64,000 nt of DNA from Deltaproteobacteria bacterium (GTDB taxonomy: Bacteria > Myxococcota_A > UBA9160 > PR03), in NCBI GenBank assembly GCA_035063765.1, contig JAPSFT010000007.1, forward strand, positions 62,001 to 126,000. Direction: 5' to 3'. Under the pieces are notes generated by a model. It did not search any database and was not told the DNA's origin. It saw only the letters and a list, made by a program, of their open reading frames with translations. The translations under genes and the position numbers were made by a program. Positions within the stretch are counted from its first letter, which is position 1. Every line of letters starts with the position of its first letter. Shown in pieces: positions 33,965 to 42,301 of this stretch.

Positions 33965-35275
33965 TCAGAGCCGACCCAGCGGCGGTCCCTGCGGCTCGAT
34001 CCCGAACTCCCGGAGCCGGCGCCACAGCGTCGTTGTCGAGATCTCGAGGATCTCGGCCGCTCGCTTGCGATTCCAGCCGACCACCTCGAGGGTGCGCAGG
34101 ATGTGCGCGCGCTCCAGCGTCGCCAGGCTCTGCAGGCCCGGCGCGGGCGGTTCGGCGGGCCGTCGTTCGCGCAGGCGCAGCGGCAGGTCGGCCGCCGAGA
34201 GCACCCGCGACCGGCACAGCGCCACACCGCTCTCGATCGTGTTCTCGAGCTGGCGCACGTTTCCCGGCCAGGCGTGGCCGAGCAGCAGCTCGAGGGCATC
34301 CTCGCCGATCCGCTCGACCGGCTTGTCCATCTTGCGCGCGAAGCGGCGGAGGAAGTGCTCCACCAGCAGCGCCACGTCCTCACGGCGCTCGCGGAGCGGA
34401 GGCACGTGGATCGGGATGACGGCCAGCCGGTAGTACAGATCCTCACGAAAGCGGCCTTCGGCCACCTCCCGCTCGAGATCCTTGTTGGTGGCGGTCACGA
34501 GTCGCACGTCCACGAAGCGCGAGGTCTCGCTACCGACCGGACGCAGCTCGCCGGTCTGGAGGAAGCGCAGCAGCTTGGCCTGCATGGTGAGCGGCATCTC
34601 CGCGACCTCGTCGAGGAACACGGTGCCGCGGTGGGCGTGCTCGAAGAGCCCACGCTTGTTCGCCGAGGCACCGGTGAAGGAACCGCGCCGGTGCCCGAAC
34701 AGCTCGCTCTCGAGCAGGGACTCGGGAACGGCGGCAGAGTTCACTGCGCAGAAGACGCGGCCCGCGCGGCGGCTTGCCTGGTGGATCGCCCGACCCACCA
34801 GCTCCTTGCCGGTACCGGTCTCGCCGGTGACGAGAACGGTGCTATCGGTGGCAGCGACCTTCTCGATCAGCTGCAGGAGATCGCGGATCGCCGGCGAGCG
34901 GCCCACGATCCCGGTGCCGGCGGCAAGCGCACCCGGCGCCCCCGCTTCGGGCTCGTCGCCGAGCAGCTCGTCGACCGTGCCGAGCAGGCGTTCGGCATCC
35001 ACGCGGCCACCCGGCGCACCTGCTTCGCCGCCGGCCAGCACCAGGCTGGTGCCCGGCAGACGCTCGCGCAGGCGCTCGAGCAGGGCGGGTAGCGCGGGGT
35101 CGCTCGCGCGGACGTCGTCGCCGACCACCGCTACGTCGAAGCCCTCGCCCTCGCCCTCGAAGCCCACCTCCTCGGGACGTGTCACGGCCACGACCTCGTG
35201 GCCGCGCCCGTCGAGGAGCTCCCGCATGCGCCGCCCGGACTGGCGGTCGGCGTCCACGATCAGGATCCGTGCCAC
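33965..35275 (-). CDS. Sigma-54 activator, FleR/FlrC-like, with degenerate receiver
   Basis: This 436-residue regulator has a receiver-like domain (1-110), an AAA+ domain (Walker A GETGTGKE at 151-158, GSFTGA loop at 198-203 in place of GAFTGA, FLDEVAEMPL) and a Fis-type helix-turn-helix (RAAEILEISTTTLWRRLREFG). In the receiver, glycine stands where the phosphorylated Asp is expected and the conserved Lys is missing. It is the likely activator of the three sigma-54 promoters here. GTG at 35275 is chosen because it starts the VARILIVDAD strand; the frame is open to 35611. Confidence 0.88.
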   Translation of the reverse strand: MARILIVDADRQSGRRMRELLDGRGHEVVAVTRPEEVGFEGEGEGFDVAVVGDDVRASDPALPALLERLRERLPGTSLVLAGGEAGAPGGRVDAERLLGTVDELLGDEPEAGAPGALAAGTGIVGRSPAIRDLLQLIEKVAATDSTVLVTGETGTGKELVGRAIHQASRRAGRVFCAVNSAAVPESLLESELFGHRRGSFTGASANKRGLFEHAHRGTVFLDEVAEMPLTMQAKLLRFLQTGELRPVGSETSRFVDVRLVTATNKDLEREVAEGRFREDLYYRLAVIPIHVPPLRERREDVALLVEHFLRRFARKMDKPVERIGEDALELLLGHAWPGNVRQLENTIESGVALCRSRVLSAADLPLRLRERRPAEPPAPGLQSLATLERAHILRTLEVVGWNRKRAAEILEISTTTLWRRLREFGIEPQGPPLGRL

Positions 35276-35661
35276 TTCCCGTGCCCCCCTCGCGCGTAGA
35301 TCGGTTACCCGATGCGCCCACGGTCGGGCGCGGCATCCCTTTCCCACCGGCCTCCCGTCCTGCAACCGCTCGATCGCTGCGTTCTGGAAGCACGGGCTGC
35401 GCGGTGAAACGATCTCGTGTCGGACCGGCAACGCGCTCGCAGGCAGAATGATCGGCACGTGCAGAACGTGCTTGAGTGCCGAGTGCACGTTTCCCATCGA
35501 AACACCGGAAACACCGAGATGAGGTGCTACCGGGAACACATTTCCTAGGGTGTTGCCCGCCGTGTACTCGGGGATTCTCCCGAGATGCCGGGCGTACGTA
35601 CACCGATGCACGATCGCGATTGCGTCGTGTTCATCGAAATCCGCTCAGTATCGGTTGGGAA
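35276..35661. promoter_or_regulatory. Regulatory-looking gap with repeats before the sigma-54 activator
   Basis: This 386-base region is less GC-rich than its surroundings and has no convincing gene. It holds a tandem direct repeat GAAACACCG at 35499-35507 and 35508-35516. An inverted repeat AACGTGC at 35465-35471 / GCACGTT at 35485-35491 (13 bases apart) and the palindrome GCACGTGC at 35455-35462 lie beside it. These look like operators for the master regulator's promoter. No clear sigma-54 or sigma-70 promoter was read. Confidence 0.4.
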
Positions 35662-36654
35662 TCAGACCCAGGGCTCGTCGGAGTCCGAGCCGAGCACGAT
35701 CTCGCCCTGGTCCGCAAGGCGGCGTGCGACGTCGACGACCTCGCGCTGCTTGGCCTCCACCTCGGAAAGGCGGCGCGGACCGAGCGACTCGCTCTCGTCG
35801 GCCAACGACTCTCGGGCGCGGGTGGAGAGGCAGGCGTGCACACGCTCGCGCAGCGAGTCCGAAGAGGCCTTGAGCGCCAGCGCCAGGTCCTCCATCGGGA
35901 CCTGCTGGAGCAGCCGCCGCATCCCCTTGTCATCGAGCGAGGACAGGTGCTCGAAGGTGAACAACTGGCGGCGGATCTCCTCGGCGATCGTGCCGTCGGC
36001 GGCCTCGAGCGCATCGAGCACCTCGTCGCCTTGCGCCTTGCGGAGCTGCGCGATCAGCTCGGCGGCCAGCGCCGGCCCCGCCGCCGGCGTGGCGCCGCGC
36101 TCGTGGTCGGCGAAGAGCTCCTCCAGGCCGGCGGCGACGTCCGACACCACCTCGGCCGTGACCGACTCGAGGGTTGCGAGCCGGCGCACCACCTCGGGCC
36201 GCACGGTGTCCGGGAGCGCGGCGATCACCGCCCCGCCCTGCCGGGTGGGGAGCTGCGAGAGGATCAGGGCGATCGTCTGCGGGTCCTCGCCCGCGATGCC
36301 GCTCGCGATGAAGGCGGGCGTGTGCGGATGCAGCGCCCAGGCGATCGGCGCGTAGTCGCGGCGGTACTTGGCGCGCAGCCGCTCGGCGTGCGTCGGCGGC
36401 AGAAGGGTCTCGATGATCTCGAGGGTGCGGACCGCACCGCCGAAGACGGCCCCGCTGCGGCCCGCGATGCGCTCGCGAAACTCCTCCAGGACCCGGGCCT
36501 GGAGCTCTGCCGGAACCGAGTCGATGCGCGACACGGCTGCCAGGATCCTCTCCACTTCCTCCTCGTCCATGCGCGAGAGCAGCTCGCGCGCACCCTCCTC
36601 GGGCAGCGAGAGGATCAGGATCGCCGCCTTCTCGGGCCCGGAGAGCTCGCTCAC
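35662..36654 (-). CDS. fliG: FliG, motor switch protein
   Basis: This 330-residue protein matches FliG throughout: ELSGPEKAAILILSLPEEGARELLSRMDEEEVERI at the N-terminus, HPHTPAFIASGIAGEDPQTIALILSQLP in the middle, and a torque domain with EEIRRQLFTFEHLSSLDDKGMRRLLQQVPMEDLALALK. It couples stator force to rotation at the MS ring. The GTG overlaps the stop of the PilZ protein by four bases. Unusually it is not beside fliF, which is absent from the window. Confidence 0.96.
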   Translation of the reverse strand: MSELSGPEKAAILILSLPEEGARELLSRMDEEEVERILAAVSRIDSVPAELQARVLEEFRERIAGRSGAVFGGAVRTLEIIETLLPPTHAERLRAKYRRDYAPIAWALHPHTPAFIASGIAGEDPQTIALILSQLPTRQGGAVIAALPDTVRPEVVRRLATLESVTAEVVSDVAAGLEELFADHERGATPAAGPALAAELIAQLRKAQGDEVLDALEAADGTIAEEIRRQLFTFEHLSSLDDKGMRRLLQQVPMEDLALALKASSDSLRERVHACLSTRARESLADESESLGPRRLSEVEAKQREVVDVARRLADQGEIVLGSDSDEPWV

Positions 36655-37457
36655 AGGGCATCCCCGACGCGCGCGAGCAGCGCACCGGCGCGCTGCGCGT
36701 AGGTCTGGGTCACGGCCTGTGCGAGGCGCTGTGCGAGCCAGGGCTTGGCGGCGCACAGGTAGCGGAACGAGGACTCGTGGATCTCGAGCAGCCGCACGTC
36801 GGTGGCGGCCTGGGCGGACTCGCTCGGCAGCCCCTCGGCGACCAGCGGAAGTCCCCCGAAGAGCCGCCCCGGCCCGAGCCGTGCCAGCAGATGGTCGCGC
36901 ACCCCTCGCGCGCGCACTTGGAGCGCCACCTCACCGCTGTACACGATGAAGATCGAGCTCAGGCCGCTGCGCGGCACATCGCCGCGGTAGATATAGTGAC
37001 CGGTGGTTACGTTCCGCCAGCGCGATGCGTGCGCGAGGCCAACCGCCTCGTCGACCGAGAAGTGCGACAGGTCCGAGCCTCCGTAGAGGAAGCGTGCCAG
37101 CGTCTTGCCGCTGTCGAGCACCAGGTCCCAGAGCCTCGTCACGACCTCGTCGGGCAGATCCGTGAAGGAGACGCCCGTCAGCATGACCTTCTCACTCGGC
37201 TCCTCGCGCTGCCAGCGGCCCTCGGCCTCGAGCATGACGGCACCGCCGGGCAGATGGAGCCTCACGCGCCGGATCGAGCGGATGTCGAAGCCCGAGGCCG
37301 TCGCGATGCAGGCACCGCCGATTCCGAGGTCGCGGGTCTGCCCGACGAGCGGGCCGGGCAGACCCGCGCTCACGATCTCCGCGCGATGATCGGCTCCCAC
37401 GCGCGGGTCCGAGCGCGCGTGGCGCAGATGGTCGAAGGGAGCCTGCGAAGTACTCAT
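36651..37457 (-). CDS. PilZ plus cyclic-nucleotide-binding domain protein, coupled to fliG
   Basis: This 268-residue protein has a PilZ-like domain (residues 15-115) and a cNMP-binding-like domain (140-250, with YIYRGDVPRSGLSSIFIVYSGEVALQV and FGGLPLVAEGLPSESAQA). In PilZ the arginines R19 and R25 are present, but the D-x-S-x-x-G motif reads DLGIGG, so the serine is lost. No helix-turn-helix is seen, so it is not a Crp-type DNA binder. Coupling to fliG suggests a YcgR-like second-messenger effector acting at the motor. Confidence 0.75.
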   Translation of the reverse strand: MSTSQAPFDHLRHARSDPRVGADHRAEIVSAGLPGPLVGQTRDLGIGGACIATASGFDIRSIRRVRLHLPGGAVMLEAEGRWQREEPSEKVMLTGVSFTDLPDEVVTRLWDLVLDSGKTLARFLYGGSDLSHFSVDEAVGLAHASRWRNVTTGHYIYRGDVPRSGLSSIFIVYSGEVALQVRARGVRDHLLARLGPGRLFGGLPLVAEGLPSESAQAATDVRLLEIHESSFRYLCAAKPWLAQRLAQAVTQTYAQRAGALLARVGDAL

Positions 37458-37483
37458 CGGTGGCCGATCCCTCCCGCGCGCCG

Positions 37484-38125
37484 CTAGAGCGCGACGAGGC
37501 CCTCGTGGATGGCGACACGGACGAGCCGCGATGCCTTCCGGATCTTCAGCTTCGCCATCAGGTTGCAGCGGTGGGTCTCGACCGTCTTGATCGAGACCCC
37601 GAGCGCCGTCGCGATCTCCTTGCTCGACAGGCCCTCGGCGATGAGCTGGAGCACCTCGCGCTCGCGACCCGTGAGCAGCGAGACCGGGGACGCGGCCTCG
37701 CCCGGTTGCACCAGCGCCCCGACGACGCGGTCGGCGATCGATGGCGAGAGGTACGTGCGCCCCGCCGCGAGCGCGGCGATCGCATCGCGCAGCTCCGCCG
37801 GCGAGCAGGATTTCACGAGGTAGCCGGCCGCACCGGCCTGGAGCGCCTGGGTGACCTGAAGCTGGCCATCGTGGATCGAGAGCACGAGGCAGCGCGTGCG
37901 CAGCCCGCGCTGCCGGATGCGCCGGATCGCCTCGACTCCGGAGAGGCGCGGCATCGTCAGCTCCAGCACCGCGATGTCGGGCTCGTGCAAGGTGGCGAGC
38001 TCCACCGCCTCCTCGCCGGTCGCGGCCTCGGCGACGACGCGCAGCTCGGGCACCTCCTCCACGAGCCGCCGCACACCCTCGCGCACCAGGCGGTGATCGT
38101 CGGCGAGCAGGAGCTTTACGATCAC
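37484..38125 (-). CDS. LuxR/NarL-type response regulator with Glu55 at the phospho-site
   Basis: This 213-residue regulator has a receiver (LLLADDHRLVREGVRRL) and a LuxR helix-turn-helix (LTGREREVLQLIAEGLSSKEIATALGVSIKTVETH). The residue expected to be the phosphorylated Asp is Glu55 (PDIAVLELTMPRLSG; codon GAG). Asp9, Asp10 and the Lys in GYLVKS are kept. Asp-to-Glu often mimics the active state, so it may bind DNA without a kinase. GGAGG precedes the GTG start. It lies 26 bases upstream of the PilZ gene and probably heads that operon. Confidence 0.88.
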   Translation of the reverse strand: MIVKLLLADDHRLVREGVRRLVEEVPELRVVAEAATGEEAVELATLHEPDIAVLELTMPRLSGVEAIRRIRQRGLRTRCLVLSIHDGQLQVTQALQAGAAGYLVKSCSPAELRDAIAALAAGRTYLSPSIADRVVGALVQPGEAASPVSLLTGREREVLQLIAEGLSSKEIATALGVSIKTVETHRCNLMAKLKIRKASRLVRVAIHEGLVAL

Positions 38126-38306
38126 GGACTTGCCTCCGATCCGGCGGGCCGCCTGCCGGTGGCACGCACGACGCTGATCGGCGGCGGGCCGGACGGCGCG
38201 GATCGGGGAGACCGTGGATTTCTCGGACTTAGACCCTGTACGTCGAGGTCAGGAGAAGCTCCTGGAAGCCTCGGTATTTCTACCGATCTCGCCTCCGCCC
38301 TCGGCC
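38126..38306 (-). terminator. Gap with two hairpins between twin response regulators
   Basis: CAGGAG-AAG-CTCCTG at 38250-38264 and CGGTA-TTTC-TACCG at 38272-38285 are short perfect hairpins just after the upstream regulator's stop. They probably weaken read-through from one regulator gene to the other. No promoter was recognised in the rest. Confidence 0.35.
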
Positions 38307-38948
38307 TCAGGGAGCGACCAGGCCCTCGCGGATCGCCAGGCGCACCAGCCCCGAGGTCTTGCGGATGCTGAGCTTGGTCATGAGGTTCGCGCGGTGCGTC
38401 TCGGCGGTCTTCACCGAGAGGCCGAGCTGGGTGGCGATCTCCTTCGAGGAGAGGCCCTCGGCAACGAGCTGGAGTACCTCGCGCTCGCGGTCGGTGAGCA
38501 TGGCGAGCGGCGCCGCCCGGCGCTCCTCGCCACCACGGACCGCCTCGACCATGTGGTGCGAGATCGCCGGGGATACGAAGGCACGCCCCCCGCGCACGGC
38601 GTCCACCGCCTCCAGGAGCTGGCGCGCGGCGGCGCTCTTGACGACGTAGCCGAGGGCCCCTGCCCGCAGCGCCTCGCGAACATGAGACCAGCTCTCGTGC
38701 ATCGTCAGGACCAGCACCCGCGTATCGCCCTCGCGTGCGATCTGGCGGGTCGCCTCGACCCCGGAGAGACGCGGCATCCAGAGGTCGAGTACCGCAATGT
38801 CGGGTCGATGACACCGCGCCAGATCTACGGCCTCCCGCCCGTCGCTCGCCTCCGCGACGACCTCGAGGTCGGTGCGGCTCTGGATCAGCAGCCGCAGCCC
38901 CTCGCGAACCATCTGGTGATCGTCGGCCAACAGGATCCGGGTGGCCAT
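38307..38948 (-). CDS. LuxR/NarL-type response regulator with intact Asp55
   Basis: This 213-residue regulator is a close paralogue of the neighbour at 37484-38125 and has the same length. It keeps the phosphorylation site (PDIAVLDLWMPRLSG, Asp55), the acidic pair ADDH and Lys in GYVVKS. The helix-turn-helix is LTDREREVLQLVAEGLSSKEIATQLGLSVKTAETH. The divergent kinase at 39190 is its nearest partner candidate. The ATG at 38948 begins ATRILLADDHQMVREG. Confidence 0.92.
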   Translation of the reverse strand: MATRILLADDHQMVREGLRLLIQSRTDLEVVAEASDGREAVDLARCHRPDIAVLDLWMPRLSGVEATRQIAREGDTRVLVLTMHESWSHVREALRAGALGYVVKSAAARQLLEAVDAVRGGRAFVSPAISHHMVEAVRGGEERRAAPLAMLTDREREVLQLVAEGLSSKEIATQLGLSVKTAETHRANLMTKLSIRKTSGLVRLAIREGLVAP

Positions 38949-39189
38949 CGCCGCCTCCCGCGCGCTCGCGCGCCATTCTACGAGAACCGGCGACGAAGTG
39001 GAACCGCGATCGGAGCAGGATGCGGCGCGCCGGCCGGAGTGGACAATGGCGGGGACCAGGAGCAAGCGCGATGCGAACCGCTCTCCGAGAGCCGACGCGA
39101 GGGTCGGCGCCGCAAGGGCACGGGCTGCAGGCCGCCAGGCGCGGAGCGCCGAGCGAGGCACCGGCGCCGTACCGGCGGAGGGCACGCCC
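38949..39189. promoter_or_regulatory. Divergent region between response regulator and kinase
   Basis: These 241 bases separate two divergent genes and must hold promoters for both, but none is clear. A near sigma-54 sequence at 39061-39076 (minus strand TCGCATCGCGCTTGCT) has a perfect -12 but lacks the essential GG at -24. GGAGG eight bases before 39190 is the kinase ribosome-binding site. Confidence 0.3.
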
Positions 39190-40272
39190 GTGAACGAGCT
39201 GGGTGCGCTGCTCGCCGTCACGCGCGAAGCGATCGCGCTCGTCGACGCGAACGGCACCGTGCTCGCTAGCAGTGAGGCGTTCGCGCGGCTGCTCGGAGGC
39301 GGAGGCGGACGGCCCGCGCGTCTCGCCGACGCACTCGGTAGCGACGCGTGGGCGGCCCTGCACCGTGCGGCCGTCAGCGCGGCGGCCGCAGCGGGCCCGC
39401 CCGCAACGGCGGCACCGGAGCGGACCTTCCCGCTGCGCGTCGAGCTGGTGACGGAGACCGGCCCGCGTGCCTTCGACCTGCGCGTACGACGCGTGGCCGG
39501 GGCCGGTGGTGCGATCGCCGTCGCGCTCCACGAGACCGGATCCGGGCCGGAAGAGCGAGCCGCCGGCCGCCGCGCCGCGCCGCGCCGCGCCCAGCGCGGC
39601 CGGCTGGCGCGCGGGGCAGCGCACGAGCTCGCCAACCTGCTCGTGTCGATCCAGTTCGCGAGCGATGCGCTGCTCCGGGGCGAGGCCTCTCCAGCGGAGG
39701 CACGCGACGACCTCACGGCGATCCGCGAGGCGGCCGAGCATGCCGGGGCGCTGCTTCGCCGGCTCCAGGTGGGCTCGGTGCCGCCCGAGGCAGAGGCGCC
39801 ATGCGACCTCGGCGCCGCGGTCACCGCCTTCGCGCCGCTCCTCGAGCGTCTCCTGCCACCGCGCGGGCCCTGCACGGTGGCGGTGGCCGACGCGCCACTG
39901 CGCGTGCGTGCGGGTCGCGAGCGGATCGAGCAGGTGCTCGCGAACCTCGCGCTGCCGGCGGACGACGCGGCGCCCGCCTCCGGCACCTTCGAGCTGCATG
40001 TCCGCCGCGCGACGCTCGGCGACGACGCGGGCAGACGCGGCCTGTTCGGTGCGCCGGCCGGCATCTACGGGGCGATCGTGGTACGCAACGCCGGAGCCGG
40101 AGCCGCCGCGCTCCACGCCCGGCTCGCCGAAGACGAGGGCCTCGGCCTGCCGCAGGTGCGTGCGCTCGTCGTCGACGGGCTCGGCGGCGACATGGCGATC
40201 GAGGACGCACCGGAGGGCGGCGCGCTCGTGACCGTCTACCTCCCGCTCGCGTCCGACGACGCGGCCGGCTGA
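39190..40272 (+). CDS. PAS histidine kinase with degenerate ATPase domain
   Basis: This 360-residue protein has an N-terminal PAS-like part (REAIALVDANGTVLASSEAFARLLGG), a dimerisation helix with the phospho-accepting His (RGAAHELANLLVSIQ) and a poor catalytic domain. The N box reads LANLALPADDAAP, with Pro for the essential Asn. The G1 box reads RNAGAG, with Asn for Asp, and no F box is seen; only GLGL of G2 remains. It may be an inactive kinase that acts as phosphatase, phosphotransfer or docking partner for the adjacent regulators. Confidence 0.75.
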   Translation: MNELGALLAVTREAIALVDANGTVLASSEAFARLLGGGGGRPARLADALGSDAWAALHRAAVSAAAAAGPPATAAPERTFPLRVELVTETGPRAFDLRVRRVAGAGGAIAVALHETGSGPEERAAGRRAAPRRAQRGRLARGAAHELANLLVSIQFASDALLRGEASPAEARDDLTAIREAAEHAGALLRRLQVGSVPPEAEAPCDLGAAVTAFAPLLERLLPPRGPCTVAVADAPLRVRAGRERIEQVLANLALPADDAAPASGTFELHVRRATLGDDAGRRGLFGAPAGIYGAIVVRNAGAGAAALHARLAEDEGLGLPQVRALVVDGLGGDMAIEDAPEGGALVTVYLPLASDDAAG

Positions 40273-40400
40273 GCGCCGTGCCGCGCCCCGCCGTCGCTCC
40301 AGCGAACGCCCGAGCGCAGCTCGGCACTTCCATCGATCCGTGTCGGAGCGCTCAAGAAGCGCAAGGCCTCGCACCGAAACGGCGGACGGAGGGTACGCCC

Positions 40401-42299
40401 TTGGCTTCTCGAGACTCAGTAGGCGCCGGCGCGGCAGGGACGGAGCAGCTGCCGCTGACTCGGATCCTGATCGAGGAGGGGCTCGTCACGCCCGAGCAGG
40501 TCGGCCACGCCGAGCGCGTGCGCACCAAGCTGCGCAGCGACCGCTCGCTGCTCGAGGTGGTGAAGGAGCTCTACGGGCTCGACGACATGGCGCTCCAGGC
40601 CGTGCTGGCCCGCCGCCGTCAGGACGTGCGGCTCGGCGACCTGCTGGTCGAGCTCGGCTACCTGCGCCGCGAGTACCTCGAAACCGCGCTCGCGATCCAG
40701 CGCGAGGACCCGGCGTCCAAGCTGCGTATCGGTGAGGTGCTGGTCGCTCACCACTTCATCGAGGAGAGCCGGCTGGTCGAGGTGCTCGCGATCCACCTCG
40801 GCTTCCCGCTCGAGACGCCCGACCTCGCGGACACGGCAGCGGAGCTCGTCGACGACGTTCCGCTCCGCTACTGCGAGCAGCACGAGTTCGTGCCCGTGCG
40901 CCGCGAGAACGACTGCATCGTCGTGGCGTTTGCCGACCCCACCCACCCCGGCGCACTCGAGGCTGCCGAAGGCGTCTTCGGGAAAGGCCGCGTGGTGGCC
41001 GCGATCGCCGCGCGCACCGCGATCCAGACCGCGCTGCGCCGGCTGGCGGGTCGAGAGGGTGCCGTCGTGGTCGAGGGAGCCTCGGGCTCTCTCGTGGTGG
41101 AGATCGTCGACGAGATCCTGCAGACGGCGCTCGACCAGGGCGCCAGCGACGTGCACTTCGACCCGCGTCCGGACCGCCTCACGGTGCGGCTGCGGGTGGA
41201 CGGGGTACTGGCACCGCTGCGCGATCTGCCGCGTACGGTGGCGCCGGCGATCGCCACCCGCATCAAGGTGCTCTGCCAGGCGGACATCGCCGAGCGGCGC
41301 CGCCACCAGGGTGGCCGCTTCCTGTACGAGGCGGAGGGCCGCCACGCCGACCTGCGCGTCTCGATCTACGTCACGGTGCACGGTGAGAAGATCGTGCTAC
41401 GGGTGCTGAACCAGGACCGCCGGCTGCTCTCGCTCGGCGAGATCGGGATGGCGCCCCACATGCTCGAGCGGCTGCGTGACGACGCTCTCGAGCGTCCGAG
41501 CGGCGTCGTGCTCGTCACCGGACCCACCGGCTCGGGCAAGACGACGACGCTCTATTCCTGCATCCAGGAGATCCGCAGCGAGGAGATCAGCATCCTCACG
41601 GCCGAGGATCCGGTCGAGTACGTGATCGACGGCATCGGCCAGTGCTCGCTGAACCCGGCGATCGACCTGACCTTCGAGGAGACGCTGCGCCACATCGTGC
41701 GGCAGGACCCGGACGTGATCGTGATCGGCGAGATCCGTGACCGGCTCTCCGCCGAGACCGCGATCCAGGCGGCGCTCACCGGCCACAAGGTGCTCACCAC
41801 CTTCCACACCGAGGACACGATCGGTGGTCTGGTGCGCCTGCTCAACATGAACATCGAGGCCTTTCTCATCTCCTCGACGGTGGTGAGCGTGGTCGCGCAG
41901 CGCCTGATGCGCCGGGTTTGCAGCCAGTGCGCGCAGCCTCACCGGCCCACGCAGGTGGAGCTGCGCCGGCTCGGCTGCCCGCCGGCCGCGCTCGAGGGCG
42001 CGACCTTCCGGGCGGGCAGGGGCTGCGATGCCTGCCGCCACACCGGCTACAAGGGCCGCGTCGCGGCCTACGAGCTCCTCGTGCTCGACGCCGCCGTACG
42101 CGACGCGATCCTGGCCCGCGCCAGCTCGCACGAGATCCGCAAGATCTGCCGGGAGAGCACCGGACTCGTCACGCTCTTCGAGGACGGCCTCGTGCGCGCC
42201 GCTCGTGGCGACACCACGCTGCGCGAGGTGATCCGCATGCTGCCTCGACTCGATCGACCGCGCCCCCTCGCCGAGGTCCGGCGCCTACTGGGATGGTGA
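40401..42299 (+). CDS. PilB/GspE-family ATPase with MshEN c-di-GMP-type domain
   Basis: This 632-residue secretion ATPase has N-terminal MshEN-like repeats: RLGDLLVELGYLRREYLETALAIQ at 77-100 fits the R-L-G-x2-L-x3-G...L-x2-Q c-di-GMP motif, and RIGEVLVAHHFIEESRLVEVLAIH at 109-132 fits in part. Walker A GPTGSGKTT is at 374-382, the Asp box and Walker B follow (AEDPVEYVIDGIGQCSLN, VIVIGEIRD), and a four-Cys zinc site CSQC...CDAC is near the end. TTG at 40401 follows GGAGGG by seven bases. No pilin, PilC or PilT genes are nearby. Confidence 0.88.
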   Translation: MASRDSVGAGAAGTEQLPLTRILIEEGLVTPEQVGHAERVRTKLRSDRSLLEVVKELYGLDDMALQAVLARRRQDVRLGDLLVELGYLRREYLETALAIQREDPASKLRIGEVLVAHHFIEESRLVEVLAIHLGFPLETPDLADTAAELVDDVPLRYCEQHEFVPVRRENDCIVVAFADPTHPGALEAAEGVFGKGRVVAAIAARTAIQTALRRLAGREGAVVVEGASGSLVVEIVDEILQTALDQGASDVHFDPRPDRLTVRLRVDGVLAPLRDLPRTVAPAIATRIKVLCQADIAERRRHQGGRFLYEAEGRHADLRVSIYVTVHGEKIVLRVLNQDRRLLSLGEIGMAPHMLERLRDDALERPSGVVLVTGPTGSGKTTTLYSCIQEIRSEEISILTAEDPVEYVIDGIGQCSLNPAIDLTFEETLRHIVRQDPDVIVIGEIRDRLSAETAIQAALTGHKVLTTFHTEDTIGGLVRLLNMNIEAFLISSTVVSVVAQRLMRRVCSQCAQPHRPTQVELRRLGCPPAALEGATFRAGRGCDACRHTGYKGRVAAYELLVLDAAVRDAILARASSHEIRKICRESTGLVTLFEDGLVRAARGDTTLREVIRMLPRLDRPRPLAEVRRLLGW

Positions 42300-42301
42300 C
42301 C

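Noticed and set aside
35276-35611. N-terminal extension of the FleR-like activator to 35611
   Set aside because: The frame is open, but the receiver fold begins at VARILIVDAD (35275) and the extension has no family resemblance. The stretch looks regulatory.
36651-37457. Crp/Fnr-type transcription factor
   Set aside because: The cyclic-nucleotide-like domain is C-terminal and no helix-turn-helix follows it. The N-terminal part resembles PilZ, so it is treated as an effector.
39061-39076. Possible sigma-54 promoter before the Asp55 response regulator
   Set aside because: The -12 is perfect, but TCGCAT replaces TGGCAC, losing the essential GG.
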